A DNA stretch of 64,000 nt from Streptomyces sp. Root431 (lineage in GTDB: Bacteria; Actinomycetota; Actinomycetes; Streptomycetales; Streptomycetaceae): positions 122,240 through 186,239 of the forward strand of contig NZ_LMEI01000011.1 in NCBI RefSeq assembly GCF_001426585.1, given 5' to 3'. This document shows positions 1 through 11,922 of this stretch, in pieces (positions within the stretch are counted from its first letter, which is position 1; the number at the start of each line of letters is the position of its first letter). A program made the translations under genes and the position numbers. The notes below the pieces were generated by a model, which was given only the letters and a program-made list of their open reading frames with translations, searched no databases and was not told the origin of the DNA.

Positions 1-341
1 CGCTTCTCGTACGCGGTGTCGACACCCTGCGCGATGTCCGGGGACTGCGACCCGATGGACACCGACACGCCGCAGGAGGCGCCGTCGAAGCCCTTCTTCG
101 AGGAGTCGTACCCGATCTCGAGGATCTTGTTGCGGACGAGGGTGGGGATGTCCGCCCAGGCCTTAGTGGTCACCTCGCCGGCGACGTGGACCAGGCCGGT
201 GGTGATCAGCGTCTCGACGGCGACGCGCGAGGTGGGGTCCTCTCGCAGCAGTGCGTCGAGGATGGTGTCGCTGATCTGGTCAGCGATCTTGTCGGGGTGA
301 CCCTCGGTGACGGACTCCGAGGTGAACAGACGACGGGACAC
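1..341 (-). CDS. metK: S-adenosylmethionine synthetase, N-terminal part (cut by window edge)
   Basis: This gene makes S-adenosylmethionine from methionine and ATP in the cytosol. About 113 N-terminal residues are visible. They begin SRRLFTSESVTEGHPDK, the family's N-terminal methionine/ATP-binding segment, and continue with ADQISDTILDALL and the GASCGVSVSIGSQSPDIAQGVD region typical of MetK. The start is a GTG at 339-341, with a GGGAG ribosome-binding site a few bases upstream. The gene runs off the left edge, so the C-terminal two thirds are missing here. It lies downstream of coaBC on the same strand with about 300 bases between them, so it probably has its own promoter. Confidence 0.95.
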   Translation of the reverse strand, partial: MSRRLFTSESVTEGHPDKIADQISDTILDALLREDPTSRVAVETLITTGLVHVAGEVTTKAWADIPTLVRNKILEIGYDSSKKGFDGASCGVSVSIGSQSPDIAQGVDTAYEK

Positions 342-421
342 AACGCTCCCTGGGGTTGCAGCGGCTGCTGGCTACTCGTGACGGACCGGCAGGGGGCTGC
401 GCCCCGCGACGTTCCACGAAC

Positions 422-427
422 AGTCTA
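422..427 (-). promoter_or_regulatory. Candidate -10 element for metK in the coaBC-metK gap
   Basis: The gap of 298 bases between coaBC (stop at 640) and metK (start at 341) holds no credible gene. Read on the minus strand it has a TAGACT hexamer, a good fit to the Streptomyces vegetative -10 (TANNNT), about 80 bases before the metK start. I see no convincing -35. No SAM-riboswitch architecture was recognisable by eye. Confidence 0.3.
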
Positions 428-639
428 TCGGTCGAGCTCGGGCAATGGACCAGGTGTCTCGCCTGGTGAATGGTCGGTGGTGACCGAAACCGGCGTCCTG
501 CCCGGCGGAAGAGCCCCTTCCAGTGGGGCGCAAATCACTCGGGAATCACTCGCGAGTCGGCGTTTCCCACCCCGCGAAACGCTTCCGCAGGGTGACATCG
601 CGCCAAGATCGAGCTCGTCCCGGCCTCCCGCGGAATCCC

Positions 640-1854
640 TCAGACGGCGGGACGCAGAAGGGGCAGGACCAGGTCCCAGACCGTCTCGGCGAGCGCTTCC
701 TTCGGCCCGTACGGGACGGGCGTCTCGGCGCCGTCCGCCGCGAGCACGACGGCCTCGTTCTCCTCGGACCCGAAGGTCTTGCGCTCCCCCACCTCGTTGA
801 CGACGAGCAGGTCGCAGCCCTTGCGGCGGAGTTTCTCGCGCCCGTTGGCGAGGACGTCGTCGGTCTCCGCGGCGAAGCCGACGACGACCTGGCCCGGCAG
901 CGCGCGATCGGCGGAGAGCTCGGCGAGGATGTCGGGGTTGCGGACGAGCTCGACGGTCGGCGCTCCCCCGTCGTCCTTCTTCTTGATCTTCCCGGAGGCG
1001 TAGACGGCCGGGCGGAAATCGGCCACGGCCGCGGCCATCACCACGGCGTCGGCGTCGCCCGCCGCCTTGAGGACGGCCTCGCGGAGCTGGAGGGCGGTGC
1101 CGACGTGGACCACGTCGACCCCGGCCGGGTCGGGGATGCCGGTATTGGCCTCGACGAGCGTGACCCGGGCCCCGCGCGCGGCGGCGGCCCTGGCGAGGGC
1201 GTACCCCTGCTTGCCGGAGGAGCGGTTGCCCAGGTAGCGGACGGGGTCGAGGGGCTCGCGCGTGCCACCCGCGCTGACCACGACATGGCGCCCGGCGAGG
1301 TCGGGGACGGTGACGCCACGCGCCAGGATCCTGCGGCAGACCTCGAAGATCTCGGCGGGGTCGGGCAGCCGGCCCTTGCCGGTGTCGACGCCGGTGAGGC
1401 GGCCGACGGCGGGCTCGATGACCACGGCGCCGCGGCGGCGCAGGGTGGCCACGTTCTCCTGGGTCGCCGGGTGCTCCCACATCTCGGTGTGCATGGCGGG
1501 GGCGAAGACGACGGGACAGCGCGCGGTGAGCAGCGTGTTGGTGAGGAGGTCGTCGGCGAGGCCGTGGGCGGCCTTGGCGAGCATGTCGGCGGTGGCGGGG
1601 GCGACGACAACGAGGTCGGCGCCCTGGCCGATCCGTACGTGCGGCACCTCGTGGACCGACTCCCACACCTCGGTCGAGACGGGGTGCCCGGAGAGCGCGG
1701 ACCAGGTCGCCGCGCCGACGAAGTGGAGGGCGGAGTCGGTGGGCACGACCCGCACGTCGTGGCCCGACTCGGTGAGCCGGCGCAGCAGCTCGCACGCCTT
1801 GTAGGCGGCGATGCCGCCGCTGACCCCCAGAACGACCTTCGGCTTCGTCACCAC
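640..1854 (-). CDS. coaBC: Bifunctional phosphopantothenoylcysteine decarboxylase / phosphopantothenate-cysteine ligase
   Basis: CoaBC catalyses two consecutive steps of coenzyme A synthesis: joining cysteine to 4'-phosphopantothenate, then FMN-dependent decarboxylation. The N-terminal CoaC half opens with KVVLGVSGGIAAYKA (flavoprotein fold) and carries PAMHTEMW, the equivalent of the CoaC PxMNxxMW motif with His in place of Asn. The C-terminal CoaB half has GGTREPLDPVR, NRSSGKQG and the lysine-rich GKIKKKDD loop. The start is one of two adjacent GTG codons at 1854 or 1851, placed after a GGGGAG Shine-Dalgarno; longer in-frame extensions lack family similarity. It gives about 404 residues, normal for the family. 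It follows rpoZ, from which a terminator separates it. Confidence 0.95.
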   Translation of the reverse strand: MVTKPKVVLGVSGGIAAYKACELLRRLTESGHDVRVVPTDSALHFVGAATWSALSGHPVSTEVWESVHEVPHVRIGQGADLVVVAPATADMLAKAAHGLADDLLTNTLLTARCPVVFAPAMHTEMWEHPATQENVATLRRRGAVVIEPAVGRLTGVDTGKGRLPDPAEIFEVCRRILARGVTVPDLAGRHVVVSAGGTREPLDPVRYLGNRSSGKQGYALARAAAARGARVTLVEANTGIPDPAGVDVVHVGTALQLREAVLKAAGDADAVVMAAAVADFRPAVYASGKIKKKDDGGAPTVELVRNPDILAELSADRALPGQVVVGFAAETDDVLANGREKLRRKGCDLLVVNEVGERKTFGSEENEAVVLAADGAETPVPYGPKEALAETVWDLVLPLLRPAV

Positions 1855-1904
1855 TGCTACTACCACTCCCCGCACTCGGATGCGTACGACTCCATGAGAC
1901 ACCA

Positions 1905-1933
1905 AAGGCCCGGCGGTTGTTCCGCCGGGCCTT
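1905..1933 (-). terminator. Terminator hairpin after rpoZ
   Basis: Perfect 12-base inverted repeat (AAGGCCCGGCGG and its complement) with a 5-base loop, 20 bases past the rpoZ stop. On the minus strand it is followed by TTTGG. It lies between rpoZ and coaBC, so coaBC may depend on readthrough or its own promoter. Confidence 0.7.
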
Positions 1934-1953
1934 CGGTGACAATCGTTACGTGC

Positions 1954-2226
1954 TTACTGAGCCGGGCCCTCGATGGCCTCGGACGTCAGCAGACCCGCGT
2001 TGATCTCCCGCAGGGCGATCGAGAGCGGCTTCTCGTGGACGTGGGTGTCGACGAGCGGACCCACGTACTCCAGCAGGCCCTCGCCGAGCTGGGAGTAGTA
2101 CGCGTTGATCTGACGCGCGCGCTTGGCCGCGTAGATCACGAGGCTGTACTTCGAGTCGGTTGCCTCGAGCAGCTCGTCGATCGGCGGGTTGATGATGCCC
2201 TCGGGCGCAGTCATGGAAGAGGACAC
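1954..2226 (-). CDS. rpoZ: DNA-directed RNA polymerase omega subunit
   Basis: Omega is the small RNA polymerase subunit that helps fold and assemble beta-prime. The 90-residue product contains the conserved core PPIDELLEATDSKYSLVIYAAKRARQIN near residues 14-39, with the actinobacterial C-terminal extension ending ALREINAGLLTSEAIEG. The GTG start at 2226 is supported by a GGAAGG ribosome-binding site about 7 bases upstream and by the usual SSS N-terminus of Streptomyces omega. It lies 64 bases downstream of gmk on the same strand, the common bacterial gmk-rpoZ pairing. Confidence 0.96.
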   Translation of the reverse strand: MSSSMTAPEGIINPPIDELLEATDSKYSLVIYAAKRARQINAYYSQLGEGLLEYVGPLVDTHVHEKPLSIALREINAGLLTSEAIEGPAQ

Positions 2227-2290
2227 GCTCTACCTTCCGAAGATGGAAAAAAGATCAGACGGACACTGTGGTGTCTGGGGGCCCGCGGCC

Positions 2291-2878
2291 TCAGCCGCGA
2301 TTGTCCGGGTCCCCAGAAGACAGCAGCATCAACGTTAGCAGCTCGCGGGCGACGTCCTCGACGGAGGTGTTGACGAGCGTGGTGTCGAACTCCGATTCGG
2401 CGGCCAGCTCGACCTTCGCGGCCGCCAGCCGGCGCTCGATGACCTCGGGCGACTCGGTGCCGCGGCCGGTGAGCCGGCGGACCAGCTCCTCCCAGCTCGG
2501 CGGGGCCAGGAAGACCAGCTGGGACTCGGGCATCGAGTCCTTCACCTGGCGGGCGCCCTGGAGGTCGATCTCGAGGAGTACGGGCTCCCCGGAGTCGAGG
2601 CGGTCCAGGACCGCGCCCCGCGGGGTGCCGTAGCGGTTGCCCGCGAACTCGGCCCATTCGAGGAGCTCACCATTGGCGATCAGCTTGTCGAACTCGTCGT
2701 CCGTCACGAAGAAATAGTGGACGCCGTGCTTCTCGCCGGGGCGGGGCTTCCGTGTCGTGGCCGACACCGAGAGCCAGACCTCGGGGTGGACCTTGCGCAT
2801 ATGAGCGACGACCGTGCTCTTGCCGACCCCTGAGGGGCCGGAGAGCACGGTCAGCCGCGGACGTACCTCTGCTGCCAT
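2291..2878 (-). CDS. gmk: Guanylate kinase
   Basis: Guanylate kinase phosphorylates GMP to GDP with ATP and feeds GTP and (p)ppGpp pools. The 195-residue protein has the P-loop GPSGVGKST near residue 15, the GMP-binding region SVSATTRKPRPGE...HYFF, and the lid/LID-following segment ILLEIDLQGA-type motif (here VLLEIDLQGARQVK). Length is normal. The ATG at 2878 is the only sensible start. It sits between mihF upstream and rpoZ downstream, all on the minus strand. Confidence 0.96.
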   Translation of the reverse strand: MAAEVRPRLTVLSGPSGVGKSTVVAHMRKVHPEVWLSVSATTRKPRPGEKHGVHYFFVTDDEFDKLIANGELLEWAEFAGNRYGTPRGAVLDRLDSGEPVLLEIDLQGARQVKDSMPESQLVFLAPPSWEELVRRLTGRGTESPEVIERRLAAAKVELAAESEFDTTLVNTSVEDVARELLTLMLLSSGDPDNRG

Positions 2879-2908
2879 GCAGCGATTATTCCAGCTTTAC
2901 CGGTGTGC

Positions 2909-2926
2909 CCGGGACGCGCGTCCCGG
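2909..2926. terminator. Intercistronic GC hairpin between mihF and gmk
   Basis: The sequence CCGGGAC-GCGC-GTCCCGG forms a 7-bp hairpin with a 4-base loop, directly after the mihF stop codon and before gmk. There is no U-run, so it may be a processing or mRNA-stabilising hairpin, or a partial terminator. Confidence 0.4.
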
Positions 2927-2927
2927 A

Positions 2928-3251
2928 TCAGGCGCCGGTGCTGCCGAACTCGCGCTCCAGGGAGGCGATCTGGTTGGAGCCGAGACCACGGACACGGCGG
3001 CTCTCGGAGATGCCGAGGCGCTCCATGATCTGCTTGGCACGGACCTTGCCGACGCCGGGCAGGGACTCGAGCAGCGCGGAGACCTTCATCTTGCCGATGA
3101 CGTCGTTCTCCTGCCCGGTCTTGATGACCTCGTGGAGCGAGGCGCCGGAGTGCTTGAGTCGATTCTTGACCTCGGCCCGCTCCCGGCGAGCCGCGGCGGC
3201 CTTTTCGAGCGCGGCTGCGCGCTGTTCAGGGGTAAGGGGCGGAAGAGCCAC
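2928..3251 (-). CDS. mihF: Actinobacterial integration host factor (mIHF/sIHF)
   Basis: This small basic nucleoid-associated protein binds DNA non-specifically and affects topology, development and secondary metabolism in Streptomyces; it is unrelated in sequence to the E. coli IHF subunits. The 107-residue product begins ALPPLTPEQRAAAL after a GTG start (3249-3251), with a long N-terminal helix, then a helix-two-turn-helix region containing LPGVGKVRAKQIMERLGI (about residues 64-81) and ending RRVRGLGSNQIASLEREFG. The GTG is preceded by GAGGTGA at a spacing of 8. An upstream in-frame extension exists but has no family similarity. Confidence 0.95.
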   Translation of the reverse strand: MALPPLTPEQRAAALEKAAAARRERAEVKNRLKHSGASLHEVIKTGQENDVIGKMKVSALLESLPGVGKVRAKQIMERLGISESRRVRGLGSNQIASLEREFGSTGA

Positions 3252-3366
3252 GCCTACGTCACCTCGGATGTCGATCTGTCGGATACGGACCGGTGAGGAA
3301 CCCAGCGCCCCACACCAGTGGAGCAACGTGCAACGGAGTGGCCGTTGAACGCCTGCTCTGCTCCGG

Positions 3367-3395
3367 AGACTAGCGGCCGAGGCCGCTCCAGTCAG
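3367..3395 (-). promoter_or_regulatory. Candidate mihF promoter with a dyad in its spacer
   Basis: Read on the minus strand: -35 CTGACT (3390-3395), a 17-base spacer, then -10 TAGTCT (3367-3372), which fits the vegetative sigma-factor consensus. Transcription would start near 3360, about 110 bases before the mihF GTG. The spacer is almost wholly a dyad, AGCGGCC-GA-GGCCGCT (3372-3387), a possible operator. The 342-base gap 3252-3593 holds this promoter and the hairpin at 3405-3446, and no gene. Confidence 0.5.
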
Positions 3396-3404
3396 CGAGA
3401 ACAG

Positions 3405-3446
3405 CGGAAAAGTCCTGGTCAGCATCGACCGACCAGGACTTTTCCG
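3405..3446 (-). terminator. Long perfect hairpin between pyrF and mihF
   Basis: A perfect 16-bp inverted repeat (arms 3405-3420 and 3431-3446) with a 10-base loop, about 150 bases past the pyrF stop. The outer arm is A/T-rich (GGAAAAG...CTTTTCC), so the descending arm carries CTTTTCCG. It most likely ends the pyr operon transcript before the mihF promoter. No separate U-tract follows. Confidence 0.6.
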
Positions 3447-3593
3447 GCATAACGACCCGGTTTTGAGCCAAGTTTTCGTCAAGTAGCGAGACGCTTGGTG
3501 AGACGGTTCCTCTCACGGACCCGTTTCCGGGCCGTTTCGACGGGCCGATCGGCTCCCACCTGCGGATTGACCGCGAGCCCGCCGAGAACGCGG

Positions 3594-4426
3594 TTACCCG
3601 CCGACGGCCGCGCGGATCTCGTCCGCGTACCGGTCCGCCGAGGCCCGCAGGGCGGACACGTCGGGACCGTGACGGAGAACACCCCGACTGACGTTCGGGA
3701 CGACGTTGCGGACCGCGGCGCCGAAGACGGCGGGGAGGTCGGCCGGGGTCGCGCCCTGGGCGCCGATGCCGGGGGCGAGGAGCGGGCCGTTGATGTCCAG
3801 GTCGAAGGTGGACAGGTCGCCGAGCGTGGCTCCGACGACCGCGCCGAAGGAGCCCATGGGGGTCTCCCCCGCGTTCTCCTCGGCGAGGTGCGCCAGCATG
3901 GTCGCGCCGATCGTGCGGCCGTCCTCGCGCACGGCCCGCTGGACCTCCGCACCCTCCGGGTTCGAGGTGAGCGCCAGGACGAAGAGACCGGCGCCGGACT
4001 CCCGGGCCAGGTCGACGGCCGGCTTCAGGGAGCCGTAGCCGAGGTACGGGGAGACCGTCAGCGCGTCGGAGAAGAGCGGGGAGTCCTTGCGCAGGAAGGC
4101 CTCGGCGTACGCGGCCATCGTGGAGCCGATGTCGCCGCGCTTGGCGTCCATGACGACCAGCCCGCCCTCCGCGCGCAGATCGGCGACGGCGCGCTCCAGG
4201 ACGGCGATGCCGCGCGAGCCGAAGCGCTCGAAGAAGGCGGCCTGCGGCTTGAAGACGGCGACGGTGCCGGCGAGCGCCTCGACCACCGTGAAGGTGAAGC
4301 GCTCCAGGCCGGCGATGTCGTCGGTCAGGCCCCAGGAGTCGAGCAGCGCGGCGTGCGGGTCGATGCCGACGCAGAGCGGGCCGCGCTCGTCCATGGCGGA
4401 GCGCAGTCGGGTGCCGAAGGAGAGTG

Positions 4427-4430
<4 letters not shown>
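3594..4430 (-). CDS. pyrF: Orotidine 5'-phosphate decarboxylase, type 2
   Basis: PyrF decarboxylates OMP to UMP, the last step of de novo pyrimidine synthesis. The 278-residue product has the type-2 (longer, actinobacterial) organisation: substrate-binding CVGIDPH near residue 21, a lysine that precedes PQAAFFERFG, and the catalytic DAKRGDIGST near residue 100. The GTG start at 4430 overlaps the pyrD stop by 4 bases (GTGA), implying translational coupling. It is the last gene of the pyr operon. Confidence 0.97.
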
Positions 4431-5536
<1,106 letters not shown>

Positions 5537-5564
5537 GCGGGGAGTCCAGGTGTGCTCATGAAGA

Positions 5565-5595
5565 GGGGGACACCGCGGTGTCTCCGGTGTCCCCC
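5565..5595 (-). terminator. Hairpin between carB and pyrD inside the pyr operon
   Basis: An 11-bp perfect inverted repeat (GGGGGACACCG, arms 5565-5575 and 5585-5595) with a 9-base loop, located 17 bases after the carB stop and before pyrD. It could be a partial terminator that lowers pyrD-pyrF expression, or an RNA-processing or stability element. Confidence 0.45.
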
Positions 5596-5612
5596 CTGCT
5601 TCGTACGGGCTG

Positions 5613-8913
<3,301 letters not shown>

Positions 8914-8921
<8 letters not shown>

Positions 8922-10062
8922 GCTCGGCCTCCATCAGGGATACGAAACGGTCGAAGAGGTACGCGGCGTCGTGCGGGCCTGCGGCCGCCTCGGGGTGGTA
9001 CTGGACGGAGAAGGCCGGCTGGTCGAGCAGCTGGAGGCCTTCGACGACCTGGTCGTTCAGGCAGACGTGGGAGACCTCGGCACGCCCGTAGGGGGTGTCG
9101 GAGACCTTGTCGAGGGGCGCGTCGACGGCGAAGCCGTGGTTGTGCGCGGTGACCTCGACCTTGCCCGTGGTGCGGTCCTGGACCGGCTGGTTGATGCCGC
9201 GGTGGCCGTACTTCAGCTTGTAGGTGCCGAAGCCGAGGGCGCGCCCGAGGATCTGGTTGCCGAAGCAGATGCCGAAGAGCGGGGTCTTGCGCTCCAGGAC
9301 GGCCTGCATGACGGAGACGGGGCCGTCGGCGGTGGCCGGGTCGCCCGGGCCGTTGGAGAAGAAGACGCCGTCCGGGTTCACCGCGTAGATGTCCTCGGCG
9401 GTGGCGGTGGCGGGCAGCACGTGGACCTCGATGCCGCGCTCGGCCATCCGGTGCGGGGTCATGCCCTTGATGCCGAGGTCGACGGCGGCGACGGTGAACT
9501 TCTTCGTACCGATCGCGGGGACGACGTACGCCTCCTTGGTGGCGACCTCGGCGGAAAGGTTCGCGCCCTTCATCTGGGGCTGCTCCTGGACCTTCGCGAG
9601 GAGGGCCTCGTCGCGGACGCCGTTCCAGGCCTCGCCGGAGAAGATGCCGACGCGCATGGCGCCGCGCTCGCGCAGGTGGCGGGTGAGGGCGCGGGTGTCG
9701 ATGCCGGAGATGCCGACGACGCCCTGGCGCTCCAGCTCCTCGTCCAGCGAGCGCTGGGCGCGCCAGTTGGAGGAGACGCGGGCGGGGTCGCGGACGACGT
9801 AGCCGGAGACCCAGATGCGGCCGGACTCGGGGTCCTCGTCGTTGACGCCGGTGTTGCCGACGTGCGGGGCCGTCATGACGACGACCTGGCGGTGGTACGA
9901 CGGGTCGGTGAGGGTCTCCTGGTAGCCGGTCATGCCGGTGGAGAACACGGCCTCGCCGAAGGTCTCCCCCACGGCCCCGTAGGCGCGGCCGCGGAAGATG
10001 CGGCCGTCCTCCAGGACGAGTACGGCGGGAGTCTTGGCGGCTCCCCTGGTGGAGGTCGTCAT
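8914..10062 (-). CDS. carA: Carbamoyl-phosphate synthase small chain
   Basis: CarA is the class-I glutamine amidotransferase subunit that releases ammonia for CarB. The 382-residue protein has the N-terminal small-chain domain (AVLVLEDGRIFRGRAYG, GYQETLTDPSY) and the C-terminal glutaminase domain with the nucleophile in GICFGNQILG and the His/Glu pair in VQYHPEA. The start is ATG at 10062, overlapping the stop of the preceding PH-like gene by ATGA. A longer in-frame extension upstream is just the shadow of that neighbour. Confidence 0.97.
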
Positions 10063-10637
10063 CGTGCGATGCCTTCCGTCGTGGTTGCGTGGTTCATGGA
10101 GTTGAGGGCCTCGACCCAGGCGGTGTGCTCGGCCGCCCGGTCGGAGCGGAAGCCGGAGTCGAGCAGCTTCCCGCCGTGGGCCCAGGTGACGATCAGCAGG
10201 CCGCCCTCGGCGAGGACCTTGCCGGCGATGCCCTTGTCGAGGCGGGCCTCGCGCAGGGCGTCCGCCGGGATGAAGAAGTCGTTCGCCCCGGGGCGTACGA
10301 CCGCGATCCCGGCGTCGGTGAGCGTGAGCTCGACGCGGCTGCGGGTGCCGAGGCCGTGGGCGACGATCCGGTCGAGCCACTGCCCGGCGGTCGTGGACCC
10401 GTGGTAGCGCCCGCCGAGAGTCAGTTTCGCCTCACCGGGAGCCTCCGGCGCGGTGGGCAGCTCGGGCAGGTCCGACTGGAGGCTGCCGCGCCACTTCCAT
10501 CCCTGGCGCATCAGCCAGTAGACGAGGGTGATGAAGAGCAGCAGTCCGGCGACCCAGCCGATCCGTCCGGCCCAGTCGGTCACCTCCGCCGACTTCGGTT
10601 CCGCTGCCTGTGCGGCGATTGCGATGAGTGGTGTCAC
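10059..10637 (-). CDS. Membrane protein with PH-like domain, in the pyr operon
   Basis: Function unknown. The 192-residue product starts with a short extracytoplasmic stretch, one membrane helix (about residues 29-43, WVAGLLLFITLVYWL), a basic cytoplasmic turn (RQGWKWRG), a Pro/Glu-rich linker, then a beta-rich domain (YHGSTTAGQWLDRIVAHGLG...SRVELTLTDAGIAVVRPG...LLIVTWAHGGKLLDSGFRSD) resembling bacterial PH-like 'transporter' annotations in Streptomyces. The GTG start at 10637 overlaps the pyrC stop (GTGA), and its own stop overlaps the carA ATG (ATGA). It is thus translationally coupled on both sides to pyrimidine genes, and must be produced with them. Whether it has a role in pyrimidine metabolism is not known. 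Confidence 0.85.
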   Translation of the reverse strand: MTPLIAIAAQAAEPKSAEVTDWAGRIGWVAGLLLFITLVYWLMRQGWKWRGSLQSDLPELPTAPEAPGEAKLTLGGRYHGSTTAGQWLDRIVAHGLGTRSRVELTLTDAGIAVVRPGANDFFIPADALREARLDKGIAGKVLAEGGLLIVTWAHGGKLLDSGFRSDRAAEHTAWVEALNSMNHATTTEGIAR

Positions 10638-11920
10638 GCCAGCTTCCCGTCCACGACCGTTGCCCGGCCCCGCAGGATGGTGTGGGTGACGCGTCCCGGC
10701 AGCTCACGACCCTCGTAGGGGGTGTTGCGGCTGCGGGAGGCGAAGTCCGCGGGGTCCACGACACCACGGTAAGCCGGATCGACCAGCGTCAGGTTCGCGG
10801 GCTCACCAGCCGAGACGGGTCGTCCGTGGCCCTTGGCCCGTCCGATGCGGGCGGGGGCGAAGGACATGCGGTCGGCGACGCCGGCCCAGTCGAGGAGGCC
10901 GGTCTCGACCATCGTCTGCTGGACGACGGAGAGCGCGGTCTCCAGGCCGACCATGCCCATGGCGGCGGCGGCCCACTCGCAGTCCTTGTCCTCGTGCGGG
11001 TGCGGGGCGTGGTCGGTGGCGACGATGTCGATCGTGCCGTCGGCCAGCGCCTCGCGGAGCGCGAGGACGTCCTTCTCGGTGCGCAGCGGCGGGTTGACCT
11101 TGTAGACGGGGTTGTACGAGCGGACCAGCTCGTCCGTGAGGAGGAGGTGGTGCGGGGTGACCTCGGCGGTGACGTCGATGCCGCGGGACTTGGCCCAGCG
11201 GACGATCTCGACGGAGCCGGCGGTGGAGAGGTGGCAGATGTGGACGCGGGAGCCGACGTGCTCGGCGAGGAGGACGTCGCGCGCAATGATCGACTCCTCG
11301 GCCACGGCCGGCCAGCCGCCGAGGCCGAGCTCGGCGGAGACGATGCCCTCGTTCATCTGGGCGCCCTCGGTGAGGCGGGGCTCCTGGGCGTGCTGGGCGA
11401 CGACGCCGTCGAAGGCCTTCACGTACTCCAGGGCGCGGCGCATGATCACGGCGTCGTCGACGCACTTGCCGTCGTCGGAGAAGACGGTGACGCCGGCGGC
11501 GGAGTCGTGCATGGCGCCGAGCTCCGCGAGCTTCTTGCCCTCCAGGCCGACGGTGACGGCGCCGATGGGCTGGACGTCGCAGTAGCCGGACTCCTTGCCG
11601 AGCCGGTAGACCTGCTCGACGACGCCGGCGGTGTCGGCGACCGGGTGGGTGTTGGCCATGGCGAAGACGGCGGTGTAGCCGCCGGAGGCGGCGGCGCGGG
11701 TGCCGGTGAGGACGGTCTCGGAGTCCTCGCGGCCGGGCTCGCGCAGGTGGGTGTGGAGGTCGACGAGGCCCGGGAGGAGGATCTGGCCCTCGGCCTCGAT
11801 CACGGTGGCGCCCTCGGCGGACAGGCCGGTGCCGACCTCGGCGATGGTCTCGCCGTCGATCAGGACGTCCTGGACGTCGCCGCCCAGCACCTGCGCACCG
11901 CGGATAAGGATCTTGCTCAT
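10634..11920 (-). CDS. pyrC: Dihydroorotase
   Basis: PyrC cyclises carbamoyl aspartate to dihydroorotate. The 428-residue protein is a class-I (amidohydrolase superfamily) dihydroorotase: metal-binding DLHTHLREPG near residue 56, GGYTAVFAMANTHP, internal His residues (HICHLSTAG, TPHHLLLTDE) and the catalytic Asp in ATDHAPH near residue 300. The ATG at 11920 lies 2 bases after the pyrB stop, with GGAG upstream. The gene is coupled to the downstream PH-like gene by GTGA. Confidence 0.97.
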   Translation of the reverse strand: MSKILIRGAQVLGGDVQDVLIDGETIAEVGTGLSAEGATVIEAEGQILLPGLVDLHTHLREPGREDSETVLTGTRAAASGGYTAVFAMANTHPVADTAGVVEQVYRLGKESGYCDVQPIGAVTVGLEGKKLAELGAMHDSAAGVTVFSDDGKCVDDAVIMRRALEYVKAFDGVVAQHAQEPRLTEGAQMNEGIVSAELGLGGWPAVAEESIIARDVLLAEHVGSRVHICHLSTAGSVEIVRWAKSRGIDVTAEVTPHHLLLTDELVRSYNPVYKVNPPLRTEKDVLALREALADGTIDIVATDHAPHPHEDKDCEWAAAAMGMVGLETALSVVQQTMVETGLLDWAGVADRMSFAPARIGRAKGHGRPVSAGEPANLTLVDPAYRGVVDPADFASRSRNTPYEGRELPGRVTHTILRGRATVVDGKLA

Positions 11921-11922
11921 GG

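Noticed and set aside
342..639. SAM riboswitch before metK
   Set aside because: No conserved SAM-riboswitch stems or motifs could be recognised by eye in the gap.
186..2373. Long open frames opposite coaBC and rpoZ, up to several hundred codons
   Set aside because: Their products are Arg/Gly/Ala/Asp-biased translations of the reverse strand of well-recognised genes; typical GC-rich shadows.
10063..10380. N-terminal extension of carA
   Set aside because: The extension lies in another frame of the PH-like gene, has Arg/Pro-biased composition, and carA homologues start at the ATG at 10062.
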